From Cohnella baijiui (GTDB lineage: Bacteria > Bacillota > Bacilli > Paenibacillales > Paenibacillaceae): a stretch of DNA of 48,745 nt. The translations under genes and the position numbers were made by a program. Numbering within the stretch: position 1 is the first letter of the stretch; the number at the start of each line of letters is the position of its first letter. The DNA is taken from the NCBI RefSeq assembly GCF_020731285.1, contig NZ_JAJFOW010000047.1:1-48745 (forward strand). The letters run 5' to 3'. This document shows positions 9,220-16,697 of this stretch, one piece after another. Below the pieces are notes generated by a model. The model was given only the letters and a program-made list of their open reading frames with translations. It had not been told where the DNA came from and did not search any database.

Positions 9220-10545
9220 TCAGAAACCTTGAGGAGCCGGAACTTCCCGGCCTGCGGTGCGGACCCGGACGCCGCAATAGTCCATGAGCAGCTCGCAAAA
9301 CATCATGTTGGCCCAGGAAAACCACGGTCGCGTAAAGCTGGCCGGATCGTCCGCGGAGAAACCTTCGTGCATCATCCCCGCATCGGCGTCGGTGTCCGCC
9401 ATGAGGAGGAGCAAGCGCAGCTTCTCTTCCCGCTCCGCGGCGGTCAGACCCTGCATCGCGAGCGCGATATGCCAGATGTAGCCTTCCGGCGTATGCGGGC
9501 TGCCGACGCCGCTGGCCGCCTTGCCTTCGTAATAATAGGGATTGGACCGGCTGAGCACGAAACGCCGCGTATGGACGTAAAGCGGATCGCTCGCCGGGAT
9601 ATAGCCGAGATAAGGGATGGCGAGCAAGCTGGGCACGTTGGCGTCGTCCATGAGTTGATGATGCCCGAAGCCGTCCGTCTCGTAAGCGAATATCCGCCCG
9701 TGCTCCGGATGCTCGACGATCGCGTGCTTGCGGATGCCTTCGTCGATCTCCGCCAGCAGCGCCTCGCTATCCGCCGCCAACGCCGCATCACCCAGCACCT
9801 CCCTCGCCATCTCCGCCAGCTGCCGCAGCGCCACGACGGCGAACATGTTGGACGGCACGAGGTAGCCGTAAGTGCAGGCATCGTCGCTCGGCCGGAAGCC
9901 CGACCACGTCATTCCGGTATAGCCGACCTCGGCGCCCCGGCCATCCCGCGGCAGCGTGTCGGTCGGCGGACAGTCGCTGCGCTCGAAGGCATACGTCGAC
10001 GACGTCTCGTGATGCTGCTCCGTTCGCCAGGTGGCCAGCACCCGCCGGGCGGCGGCTGCGAACGCGTCGTCCAGATGCGAGGTCCGTCCGGTATTCCGCC
10101 AGAGCAGGTACGCCAGCTGCAGCGGATAGCACAGCGAATCGATTTCGTACTTGCGCTCCCACAGCCAAGGTGTCATCTCGGTCCGGTCGGCTTGGTGGCC
10201 TCGGCCCGTCGGACCTTCGTTGAAGGCGTTTGCATAAGGGTCCTGCAGGATGCAGGCGATCTGCCGGCGCACGAGCCCTTCAATCATGTCGGCGAGCTCG
10301 GGGTCCTCGGCCGCGAGCACGAGGAACGGACGGACCTGGGCGGCGGAGTCTCTCAGCCACATGGCGGGGATGTCTCCGGTGATGACGAAGGTCGTGCCGT
10401 CCTCCTTGCGCTGTACCGTCGTCTGCAGCGTGTTCAGCAGCGCGTTGCGGAAAATGCGTGCCAGCTTCGGGTAATCTTGCGTCGCTTCGGCGACGCGGTC
10501 CACCAATGCCGCGAGGGCGTTTTTCGTTGTAGGCGACAGTTCCAT
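9220..10545 (-). CDS. Glycoside hydrolase family 125 (exo-alpha-1,6-mannosidase)
   Basis: A 441-aa (alpha/alpha)6 protein of the GH125 family, which hydrolyses terminal alpha-1,6-mannose with inversion. Typical family segments are TGDIPAMWLRDSAAQ (about 56-70), SGFRPSDDACTYGYLVPSNM (about 215-234), MDDANVPSLL (about 299-308), TPEGYIWHIALAMQGL and MMHEGFSADDP (about 391-401). The D221/D222 and E394 positions match the acid and base positions I recall for the characterised pneumococcal enzyme. There is no signal peptide, so it is cytoplasmic. It would trim imported mannan oligomers to mannose after GH76 cleavage. Confidence 0.93.
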   Translation of the reverse strand: MELSPTTKNALAALVDRVAEATQDYPKLARIFRNALLNTLQTTVQRKEDGTTFVITGDIPAMWLRDSAAQVRPFLVLAAEDPELADMIEGLVRRQIACILQDPYANAFNEGPTGRGHQADRTEMTPWLWERKYEIDSLCYPLQLAYLLWRNTGRTSHLDDAFAAAARRVLATWRTEQHHETSSTYAFERSDCPPTDTLPRDGRGAEVGYTGMTWSGFRPSDDACTYGYLVPSNMFAVVALRQLAEMAREVLGDAALAADSEALLAEIDEGIRKHAIVEHPEHGRIFAYETDGFGHHQLMDDANVPSLLAIPYLGYIPASDPLYVHTRRFVLSRSNPYYYEGKAASGVGSPHTPEGYIWHIALAMQGLTAAEREEKLRLLLLMADTDADAGMMHEGFSADDPASFTRPWFSWANMMFCELLMDYCGVRVRTAGREVPAPQGF

Positions 10546-10570
10546 CTGCCGGCCTCCTCTCTAGTTGCGG

Positions 10571-11662
10571 TTAAGCCGTTTTGTCGTTCGGGCCGGGTTC
10601 GCCGGCGGGCAGAGCCGCCGCCATCTCGAGCAGCATCAGCCCGCTGAGCTGGGCGCAGAGCTGAACCTCGGTCTCGACGGGCGCCGTCCAGGATCGGCTG
10701 ATGAGCCCCTGCTCGCTGCGCCCGGTCTCCCACAGGGCGTCCGCGTTGCGCAGCAGCAGCTCGCGGATGTTGCTGCGCTCCGGACGGAGCTTCAGCAGCT
10801 CGTGCAGGTAACGGACGAAGATGCCTTTGAACAAGCCGCAGTCGTCCTTCCCCTCGTCGGGGAGCAAGCCGGTATCCGGCAGCGTAAACCGCGCGATCGC
10901 GGCGTCGGCCGTGCGGACGGCGTCCTCCAGGTAACCCGAATCCCCGATAATGCGGTACAGCTCCAGTCCGGCGCCGATATAGACGCCTTGGCAGTACGTG
11001 TAGTGCCAATCGTAGTCGATCTTGCCGTCGCCCTGGCGGTTCATCCCGTCCCAGACGAAGCCGGTCTCGGGATCGACCAGGTTCGCGCGGTTCCACTCGT
11101 AAATCCGCAGCGCCCATTGCAGATCCTCGGGCCGCTCGAACCGCTGGTACAGGCGGGCGGCCAAGATGGCGGCCGGGGCGTTGGCGGGCGTGTTTTTGTA
11201 ATCGAGCTGATCCTTCTTCCAGGCCATCCCGCCGCCCATGTGATCGTTCCATGCGGTTTGGATGCTAGCCCAGAGGATGTCCGCCTCGGTGCGGTACCGC
11301 TCCCGCTTGGTCGCGTCGTACACGCGGAGCAGGGCCAGCGCCATCCATTCCATATCGTCGTAGTAGTTGTGCAGCAGCGTGCCGCCGTTCAACCGGCGCA
11401 CGCCCTCGATGACGCGGTCGACCCGGTCCAGATAAGCGGCGTTCCGCGTGCGCTCGTAGCCGTCCGCGAGCGCGTCGATGACGTGCGCGTGCCACCAGTA
11501 GACGAAGTGGTCGTTACAGGTTGGCTCGTAGGGCGCGAGCTGGTTCATGATGCCGAGCCGCTCGTTCCAAAAGCTGTAGATCAGTTCCTCCTGCGCCGTC
11601 TCCGCGCGGACTTGCCGCTGGCCCACCGTCGTCGGCCGTACCGGGAGCTTCGTGAAGTTCAT
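10571..11662 (-). CDS. GH76 alpha-1,6-mannanase-like enzyme, first gene of the mannan operon, no signal peptide
   Basis: A 363-aa GH76 protein. The catalytic Asp pair is in NYYDDMEWMALALLRVYD (about D102-D103), with HFVYWWHAHVIDALADGYE upstream and YKNTPANAPAAILAARLYQR downstream. It lacks a hydrophobic N-terminus and is predicted to be cytoplasmic. The ATG at 11662 has GGGAGG about 10 nt upstream. It is directly downstream of the promoter at 11708-11736. Together with 3428-4501 it gives two intracellular GH76 enzymes in a single operon. Confidence 0.88.
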   Translation of the reverse strand: MNFTKLPVRPTTVGQRQVRAETAQEELIYSFWNERLGIMNQLAPYEPTCNDHFVYWWHAHVIDALADGYERTRNAAYLDRVDRVIEGVRRLNGGTLLHNYYDDMEWMALALLRVYDATKRERYRTEADILWASIQTAWNDHMGGGMAWKKDQLDYKNTPANAPAAILAARLYQRFERPEDLQWALRIYEWNRANLVDPETGFVWDGMNRQGDGKIDYDWHYTYCQGVYIGAGLELYRIIGDSGYLEDAVRTADAAIARFTLPDTGLLPDEGKDDCGLFKGIFVRYLHELLKLRPERSNIRELLLRNADALWETGRSEQGLISRSWTAPVETEVQLCAQLSGLMLLEMAAALPAGEPGPNDKTA

Positions 11663-11688
11663 GGCCGGTCTGCCTCCCTTGTCGCATA

Positions 11689-11736
11689 TGAAACGCTTAC
11701 AAAATCAAATATAATGGCATGCAAATAATATGTCAA
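11689..11736 (-). promoter_or_regulatory. Mannan operon promoter with overlapping palindromic operator
   Basis: Reading the minus strand: -35 TTGACA (11731-11736), a 17-nt spacer, -10 TATATT (11708-11713), then TGTAAGCGTTTCA (11689-11701) just downstream, near the transcription start. The last element is an imperfect palindrome that resembles a cre or LacI-family site but is one base shorter than the usual cre consensus. A second TTGACA (11771-11776) lies 40 bp upstream in a very AT-rich tract. The boxes are seen; carbon-catabolite or GntR control is an inference. Confidence 0.7.
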
Positions 11737-11856
11737 CATATATTATTTCTTATTTTTTTAATTTACATTATGTCAATATATTATTTAATAACCTTAATGA
11801 GGACAGGGCCGATTGCGGGCGGCTTTTCGTTAGCTTGAGATCCGTGCGGAGATAAC

Positions 11857-11884
11857 AAAAAACCTGCCGGCAAGGACCGGCAGG
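11857..11884 (-). terminator. Intrinsic terminator of the GntR-type regulator gene
   Basis: On the minus strand CCTGCCGG, a 6-nt loop, CCGGCAGG, then TTTTTT. It lies 52 nt after the regulator's stop. Between them (11898-11928) is a short run of GGTTY-type pentamers with no coding role apparent. Confidence 0.9.
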
Positions 11885-11935
11885 CCGAGAGATCCGATTC
11901 GGTTCGGTTTGGTTTGGTTTGGTTTGGGAGGCCTA

Positions 11936-13096
11936 TCAGGACTGCGCCACCCGCGTCGGAGAAACGACCGCGGTGGAATCGCCGTGGATGAGCTCCGCCT
12001 CGAGCGCGACTTTGTGCGGGACCGTCTTGCCCGCACGCAGCTGGAGCACGTTCTCGAACGCGACGCGACCCATCTCCTCCTGGTTTTGCCTCAAATGCGT
12101 GAAGGAAAAACCGCTGCCGTGGTCCGGACAGTCGAAGCAGACGATCGACAGGTCCCTCGGGACGTCCAGTCCCAGTTGGCGGGCCGCTTCCCGCGCGAGC
12201 AGCGCGATGTTGTACTCCATCGCGAAAAAGGCCGTAATCTGCGGATGCTCGCGCAGATGCCGCTTGATCTTGTCGATGTCCTTCGCTTTGTTTTCCTCGG
12301 TATAGGCAGTCGGCAGCGTGGAGGTCACGCTCAGCCACAGGTCCCGGTCGACGACGATTCCTTTCTCCGCGTGCGCCTGGACGTAGCCCTCGATCCGGTC
12401 CTCGACCGCCGTCGTATCCGTCGGAGGCGGCGTCAGGATGGCGACGTGCTTGTGCCCGAGCTCGAACAAATACTCCGTGCCCCGCTTGGCGCCGGCCGCA
12501 TTGTCCGTGCTGATCGAGCCGGCGGATATGCCCTTCAGATGCCGGTCGACAAGCACAAACGGAAACTTGTCGATGACGAGCTTCAAAATTTCCGCGTTGA
12601 AATATTCGCCCTGCGCCGGGAAGATGATCAGCCCGTCCACGCCTTGCTCGAGCATGCTTTTGATCGCTTCCTCCTCGAGCGCCGGGATGCCGAACGAGCG
12701 CCGCAGGACGAGAAAGGCGTCGTGCTGTCTCGACGCCTCCTCCATGCCGTAGATGAGGCCGGTGCCGTAGCTGTCGCTGAAGTCCGTCATGACCAGCCCG
12801 ATCATCGGACGGGCGCCGGCCGAGCCGCTTCGCGCGCCGCCCTTCGCCTGCGCTGGCGCCGTCGCGGCAGCCTGAGAAGCCGGATCGGCCACGAACGACC
12901 CGCGTCCCGGACGGCGGACGATCAGTCCGCCCTCGGCCAGCAGCTCCAGCGCTTTTTTGCTCGTAATGCGGCTGACCCCGTAGGCGTCCGCCAGCTCCTT
13001 CTCCGACGGCACGCGGTCTCCGACCCGGTATCGGCCTGTCCGAATCTCCTCCCGCAGCTTGTCGTATATTTGCTCGTACATCGGGCTCGACATCAT
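11936..13096 (-). CDS. GntR-family regulator with LacI-type sugar-sensing domain (AraR-like architecture)
   Basis: A 386-aa transcription factor. Residues 5-72 form a GntR winged helix (YEQIYDKLREEIRTGRYRVG, then PSEKELADAYGVSRITSKKA, ending GRGSFV). An Ala/Gly-rich linker of about 30 residues follows, then a periplasmic-binding-protein fold from about residue 98 (IGLVMTDFSDSYGTGLIYGM, DGLIIFPAQGE, FVLVDRHLKGI, ISTDNAAGAKRGTEYL). This is the AraR-type fusion. It lies upstream of the mannan operon on the same strand and has its own terminator, so it is the likely local regulator of that operon responding to an imported sugar. The first of two adjacent ATG codons is annotated; either could be used. 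Confidence 0.9.
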   Translation of the reverse strand: MMSSPMYEQIYDKLREEIRTGRYRVGDRVPSEKELADAYGVSRITSKKALELLAEGGLIVRRPGRGSFVADPASQAAATAPAQAKGGARSGSAGARPMIGLVMTDFSDSYGTGLIYGMEEASRQHDAFLVLRRSFGIPALEEEAIKSMLEQGVDGLIIFPAQGEYFNAEILKLVIDKFPFVLVDRHLKGISAGSISTDNAAGAKRGTEYLFELGHKHVAILTPPPTDTTAVEDRIEGYVQAHAEKGIVVDRDLWLSVTSTLPTAYTEENKAKDIDKIKRHLREHPQITAFFAMEYNIALLAREAARQLGLDVPRDLSIVCFDCPDHGSGFSFTHLRQNQEEMGRVAFENVLQLRAGKTVPHKVALEAELIHGDSTAVVSPTRVAQS

Positions 13097-13126
13097 TCGT
13101 TCCCCTTCCCCGCGCGCACCTTCGCA

Positions 13127-13158
13127 CCATTATACATAACAATATATCATGATATATA
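13127..13158 (-). promoter_or_regulatory. Regulator promoter -10 and 16-bp perfect palindrome
   Basis: Upstream of the GntR-type gene the minus strand carries a TATAAT box (about 13130-13135) and, 7 nt further upstream, the perfect 16-bp palindrome ATATATCATGATATAT (13142-13157). A palindrome this close to the regulator's own promoter suggests autoregulation. No good -35 at 17 nt is seen; TTGTAT occurs at 21 nt. Confidence 0.55.
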
Positions 13159-13224
13159 CAAGTTGTGAAGCGTCGGGATGAGTGGGGTCAAATACGCAGG
13201 TGGAGGTGTAAGTTGGAGCGAAAG

Positions 13225-13580
13225 GCGCTGGCGGAGGTGCGTGAGCGTAGGTGGTGGGGCGCGGTAGAGGAGATGAGCATAGGCGGTGGGGCACGGTGGA
13301 GGAGTGTGAGCGTAGGCGGTGGGGCGCCGTGGAGGAGCGAGAGCATAGGCGGCGGGGCGCTGGCGGTGGAGGAGTGTGAGCGTAGGCGGTGGGGCGCGGT
13401 GGAGGAGCGAGAGCATAGGCGGCGGGGCGTTGGCGGTGGAGGAGTGTGAGCGTAGGCGGTGGGGCGCTGGCGGTGGAGGAGTGTGAGTGTAGGCGGTGGG
13501 GCGCTAGTGGAGGAGCGAGAGCATAGGCGGTGGGCGCTGGCGGTGGAGGAGTGTGAGCGTAGGCGGTGGGGCGCGGTGGA
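13225..13580. repeat. Array B: purine-rich short tandem repeat, about 10 units of 32-37 bp
   Basis: Units resemble GGTGGAGGAGTGTGAGCGTA followed by GGCGGTGGGGCGC, alternating with a variant carrying GGAGCGAGAGCATAGG. Unit lengths vary, with optional CTGGC insertions. The plus strand is strongly G-rich with many GG/GGGG runs, so G-quadruplex potential is plausible. Two small hairpins, GGAGCA-AAA-TGCTCC (13578) and GGAGC-GAAAT-GCTCC (13627), follow it. Pro/Thr-rich frames on the minus strand are translations of the repeat. Confidence 0.9.
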
Positions 13581-13639
13581 GCAAAATGCTCCAACGGCGG
13601 GGCGCAGGCGCGCTACTGTGCCAGTTGGAGCGAAATGCT

Positions 13640-13960
13640 CCCCCATCCCCCGCCTATCCACCGATCAGCCTCCCCCCCTTGCTACGAATCTGTTCGGTTT
13701 TTCGAATACAAATGTCCGCTTTCCCGTGAAAAGGCGGGATTCTATTCGATTTTTCAGTCTTATCTCGTGTTTTCTCCGCATTCAGGACAAATTTGATATG
13801 AATTTTCGAATAGATAATCAAAAGATGGGCGGAATAGGCGCCAAAACGCCCCACTGCGCCCTCCCGGGCACATCGGCTCTGCACATCGTACGGGGCGACC
13901 GCCCGGGTTCAATGGCCCGCTCGGCACAACCCCCTCCAAGCAAAGCGCAGAACCGTTTTT
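13640..13960. other. Non-coding stretch of lower GC
   Basis: No convincing gene is seen on either strand between array B and the terminator of the GNAT gene. The part around 13690-13830 is much more AT-rich than its surroundings and may be a decayed or transferred remnant. Confidence 0.4.
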
Positions 13961-13964
13961 GTGC

Positions 13965-13996
13965 AAAAAAAGAAGCCCGCGCGTTCGCGGACTTCT
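13965..13996 (-). terminator. Intrinsic terminator after the GNAT gene
   Basis: Minus-strand AGAAGTCCGCG, a 4-nt loop, CGCGGGCTTCT with one mismatch, followed by a run of T. Confidence 0.88.
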
Positions 13997-14046
13997 GGTG
14001 GCGGCGGACCGGAACCGGTCATGCGGTCCGGTCCTCCCGGAAGCGC

Positions 14047-14538
14047 TTAGGCCGTGGGAGGCGGCGTGATCGGCAGCAGTCCCCGATAGATCCCGGGCGA
14101 CGAACCCGGGATCTCCGTGGCGCCGACCGTGCGCGCGTAAAAGTCGACGGGGCCGGCGGCCCCGATGACCGCGTAGGCGTAGCCTTCGGCGCGCATCGCT
14201 TCGAGGGTCGCGAACAGCAGCGCCTTGCCGATGCCCTTGCCCCGGTACGTCTCGTCCACGCCGGTCGGTCCGAAGAATCCCTTGTTTGTCGCGTCGTAGC
14301 ACGAAAACCCGATCAGCTTGTCTCCGTCGACCGCGATATGGCACGTTACCGGCAGGCGTGCGATGGCCACGTCGCATTCGTCCGCCCAGCGCTGATTGAA
14401 ATGCTCCCGCACCCAGGTCAGAACCTGGTGCTTCTCGGGGGCGAGCGCCCTGCGAATCTCGATTCCTCCGGCGCGCAGATCGGAAGTCAGCGTTCCTTGA
14501 TCCGGCAGCTCGTATAATTTCACCAACTGGTCTGGCAT
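14047..14538 (-). CDS. GNAT family N-acetyltransferase
   Basis: A 163-aa single-domain acetyltransferase. The acetyl-CoA binding motif A is visible as VDETYRGKGIGKALLFATLE (R-G-K-G-I-G-K, about residues 97-103), preceded by IAVDGDKLIGFSCYDATNKG. The C-terminal part VIGAAGPVDFYARTVGATEI fits the family. The acceptor substrate is unknown. It is a single gene with its own terminator and lies downstream of the agr-like operon's terminator on the same strand. Confidence 0.85.
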   Translation of the reverse strand: MPDQLVKLYELPDQGTLTSDLRAGGIEIRRALAPEKHQVLTWVREHFNQRWADECDVAIARLPVTCHIAVDGDKLIGFSCYDATNKGFFGPTGVDETYRGKGIGKALLFATLEAMRAEGYAYAVIGAAGPVDFYARTVGATEIPGSSPGIYRGLLPITPPPTA

Positions 14539-14707
14539 GGGGTGCCCTCCTAGAGGAAGAAGAATGATGTAGCTTAAGTATGCCTCGAACCGGAAGGCCG
14601 TTCAAGTCTAAGTTATCTTCGGGGCTGATTCTCGCCGCCATCCCCTGCCACAACGGCAAACTCTATCGCTGGAGCCGCTCCCCCATCGCACCCTCTTCGC
14701 CCCGGTC

Positions 14708-14741
14708 AAAAAGAAAAAGCTGCGCACCGTCAGGTGGCAGC
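14708..14741 (-). terminator. Intrinsic terminator overlapping the LytTR gene stop codon
   Basis: Minus-strand GCTGCCACC-TGAC-GGTG-C-GCAGC followed by TTTTTCTTTTT. The TGA stop of the LytTR gene (14730-14732) sits in the loop, so the last codons form the upstream arm. This fixes the 3' end of the agr-like operon. Confidence 0.88.
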
Positions 14742-15113
14742 CGCGATCACGATGGACAGCTCGCGCTGCCCCGCTTTCCTTACCAGCTCTTTGAAATACT
14801 TTTGAGCCAGCGTGATTTTCTTCGTATGCTTGCCTATTTCGCTGTCAAAGTACGCCATCGCGAAGACCGGGTCCAATCGTTTGATCTTCGGCTCGTGGAC
14901 GACGATGTTGCGATCGACCTTCTGAAAAGCGTGACCCGAAGCTTGGAACGCGTGCGTCCAATAGATCAGGGTTCCCGCTATGTAGAAATGCTCATCTCGG
15001 GTGTGAACGCGAACCCATTTCTCAAAGTCGCTCTCCAGGTAAAGCACGTCGTCGATGGATACGTTCAAGAGGCCGGTCTTGCCCTCTTGGTCGCGCGTTA
15101 CGGATAACCACAT
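14730..15113 (-). CDS. Stand-alone LytTR DNA-binding protein (agr-like operon)
   Basis: A 127-aa protein that appears to consist of a LytTR DNA-binding domain with no receiver domain. Family features are ISIDDVLYLESDFEKWVRVH (about 19-38), EHFYIAGTLIYW, and GHAFQKVDRNIVVHEPKIKR (about 60-79). The usual AgrA/LytR REC domain of about 120 aa is absent, and the start (GGAG about 10 nt upstream) leaves no room for one. It is the last gene of the operon, 17 nt after the AgrD-like peptide gene. It is the likely transcriptional output of the system, but it cannot be phosphorylated in the way AgrA is. Confidence 0.85.
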   Translation of the reverse strand: MWLSVTRDQEGKTGLLNVSIDDVLYLESDFEKWVRVHTRDEHFYIAGTLIYWTHAFQASGHAFQKVDRNIVVHEPKIKRLDPVFAMAYFDSEIGKHTKKITLAQKYFKELVRKAGQRELSIVIAAAT

Positions 15114-15130
15114 GAGACATTCACTCCGTT

Positions 15131-15253
15131 TTACTTCAAGAGTTCTTCGGGCGTCTGATCCTGATGGAAGTAGACCCAGCTTGCGGTCCCGACTATCATG
15201 ACGGCCAGCGCGCCGAGCAAAGTCGCCAGCTTATAAACGACCTTTTTTTTCAC
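15131..15253 (-). CDS. agrD: AgrD-like cyclic autoinducer peptide precursor, 40 aa, Ser in place of Cys
   Basis: A small gene starting with GTG at 15253, 8 nt after a perfect AGGAGG (15262-15267). The peptide has a basic N-terminus (residues 1-8), an amphipathic/hydrophobic segment (9-22) and a C-terminal part TASWVYFHQDQTPEELLK. This matches AgrD architecture: leader, short ring-forming core, acidic tail with P-x-E-L. The tail lines up with the HQxxxP tail of clostridial AgrD as I recall it. The predicted ring SWVYF (residues 25-29) has Ser25 where Cys is usual, which would give a lactone rather than a thiolactone. The gene overlaps the 3' end of agrB by 23 nt. Ring boundaries are inferred. 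Confidence 0.82.
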   Translation of the reverse strand: MKKKVVYKLATLLGALAVMIVGTASWVYFHQDQTPEELLK

Positions 15254-15782
15254 TATGCTCACCTCCTTTCCGGAACGGCCGGATGAGGGTGAGGCATTGA
15301 ACCAAGAAGGCGGCGGCCAAGATCGGAGAACCGATCAAAAAGTTACTAGCCACTATTATAATCGAAACGGCCTTGAGCAGGGGATAATATTTTTTTGGGA
15401 TGCGGGTCTGCCCTTCGATCCGGGACGGGGCGTAGACCGCCGCGAGCAGAAGCGCCACGGCATTGGCCGCCGCGACGGCCGCGGGTCCGAAATCGGCGAA
15501 CGACATCAGCGTGATGCCTGCCGTGGATACCACGACGCACAGCGTGCCGGACTTGAGGTGGAGTCCCCCCGACACTTGGCGCAGGATAGCGTAGGAGACC
15601 AGCACCGTAAGGACTTCCGGCACGCGGCCGGTGAAAAGGGAAAGGAGCAGGGACAAAAGGATGATCGACCCCGTGTTGATCACGAAGGAGACCGCATATT
15701 TCAGCACTTCCACGCTGGAGGGGTGTTCGGGCACGGCCGATTTGATCCCTCTCGCAATCTTCCAGGCGACGGCGTCGATCAT
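15231..15782 (-). CDS. agrB: AgrB-like peptide-processing membrane protease
   Basis: A 183-aa integral membrane protein of the accessory gene regulator B family, which cleaves and cyclises AgrD. The catalytic pair is visible in RQVSGGLHLKSGTLC: His75 and Cys82 are seven residues apart, the same spacing as in the staphylococcal enzyme. Several membrane segments follow (40-51, 57-68, 82-95, 100-115, 136-160) and the C-terminus is basic. Its ATG overlaps the stop of the upstream membrane protein by 4 nt, and its 3' end overlaps the AgrD-like gene. All residues needed for activity appear present. Confidence 0.9.
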   Translation of the reverse strand: MIDAVAWKIARGIKSAVPEHPSSVEVLKYAVSFVINTGSIILLSLLLSLFTGRVPEVLTVLVSYAILRQVSGGLHLKSGTLCVVVSTAGITLMSFADFGPAAVAAANAVALLLAAVYAPSRIEGQTRIPKKYYPLLKAVSIIIVASNFLIGSPILAAAFLVQCLTLIRPFRKGGEHSEKKGRL

Positions 15783-16408
15783 CCTTCCGCATCCTCCTTC
15801 TTAAACGAATAAAGTAGAATGGCGAGCAAGGCGAACACGAACACGAGCAGATTGAGGAACACTTCGCGGAAATACATCATTGCTCCGATCGTGGCGATGA
15901 ACACGCAAATGAGCGCGACGACCGCCACGTGCTCCCACTTCAGGCGCAGTTTATCGAAGTCGAACGAGAAGCCGTATCCGAACTTGTACAAGGTCCAGCC
16001 GGCGGAAAAACCGATGAGTCCGGTCAAACACTGGACGGCATACTGCTTCCAAAGATGGAGCTGCGCTTCGTCGAGCGAAAAGAAGCCGTGCGAGAAAAAG
16101 ATGATGCCTGACTGGATAAGCGCGATGCCTACGAATCCGACGATCGATAGAATCGTAGACCAGATGATCGGGATCCGAACGACCAGGTTCAGGAAAAACG
16201 CGGCGATCAAAATATTGATGATGGGCGCCACCGACGACAGCAGAAACTCCTCGCGGATGAAAAAATTCTGCAGGTTGGTCAGTGCGATGACGGCGAGAAC
16301 CTGCCATCCGTACCGCATTAGATTGATCCGAAAAATGTACATGCTGATCGAGAATGCCGCAATGCCCTCAAAGCCCGAAAAGATCATAAAACCTAAAAAT
16401 GCACGCAT
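15779..16408 (-). CDS. Polytopic membrane protein, candidate kinase-less AgrC-type receptor
   Basis: A 209-aa protein with about six or seven hydrophobic segments across its length and a charged C-terminus (SFKKEDAEG). It has no H-box, N-box, G-box or other kinase domain. In position it replaces AgrC, the agr sensor kinase, and the segment LIGFSAGWTLYKFGYGFSF recalls the last part of AgrC-like sensor regions. The start at 16408 has GGGGAG about 9 nt upstream. It overlaps agrB by 4 nt. A receptor role is inferred from position and topology only; a transport or immunity role is equally possible. Confidence 0.7.
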   Translation of the reverse strand: MRAFLGFMIFSGFEGIAAFSISMYIFRINLMRYGWQVLAVIALTNLQNFFIREEFLLSSVAPIINILIAAFFLNLVVRIPIIWSTILSIVGFVGIALIQSGIIFFSHGFFSLDEAQLHLWKQYAVQCLTGLIGFSAGWTLYKFGYGFSFDFDKLRLKWEHVAVVALICVFIATIGAMMYFREVFLNLLVFVFALLAILLYSFKKEDAEG

Positions 16409-16459
16409 TCAATATAGCTCCCCACTGGTTCAATGGTTATATCGCGGCATCTGTATCAG

Positions 16460-16636
16460 CTACGCATTCGTCTTGGCGATATAGTCCACCGCGCTCTGTC
16501 GAAGAATGAGGTAGATGCCGTCCGCATAACGCGAGACGAGCTTTCCCGACTTGCAGAGGCGCTGTACCTGACGCGGGGTGACGCGAAGCAGCGCGGCCGC
16601 TTCTGTAACGGTAAGGACTTCATCCAGCGGATTCAT
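16460..16636 (-). CDS. Small helix-turn-helix protein (excisionase/MerR-like), first gene of the agr-like operon
   Basis: A 58-aa protein with a winged-helix pattern typical of excisionase-type HTH domains: LTVTEAAALLRVTPRQVQRL (residues 8-27) followed by CKSGKLVSRYADGIYLI and QSAVDYIAK. It starts at the ATG at 16636 with GGAGG 13 nt upstream, a slightly long spacing; no better start exists. It is 51 nt upstream of the membrane protein gene and downstream of the promoter at 16722-16751. There is no integrase nearby, so a regulatory role in the operon is more likely than excision. Confidence 0.75.
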   Translation of the reverse strand: MNPLDEVLTVTEAAALLRVTPRQVQRLCKSGKLVSRYADGIYLILRQSAVDYIAKTNA

Positions 16637-16697
16637 GAAAGACAGTTTACCTCCGCAAAGTCACTTCTATCGTTTTGATTCTATTTTCCCTATTTGC

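Noticed and set aside
13130..13661. Pro/Thr/His-rich proteins on the minus strand
   Set aside because: They are translations of repeat array B in several frames, without start signals.
16460..16636. The small HTH protein as a phage or ICE excisionase
   Set aside because: No integrase, attachment-site repeat or tRNA is nearby, and it shares a promoter with the agr-like genes.
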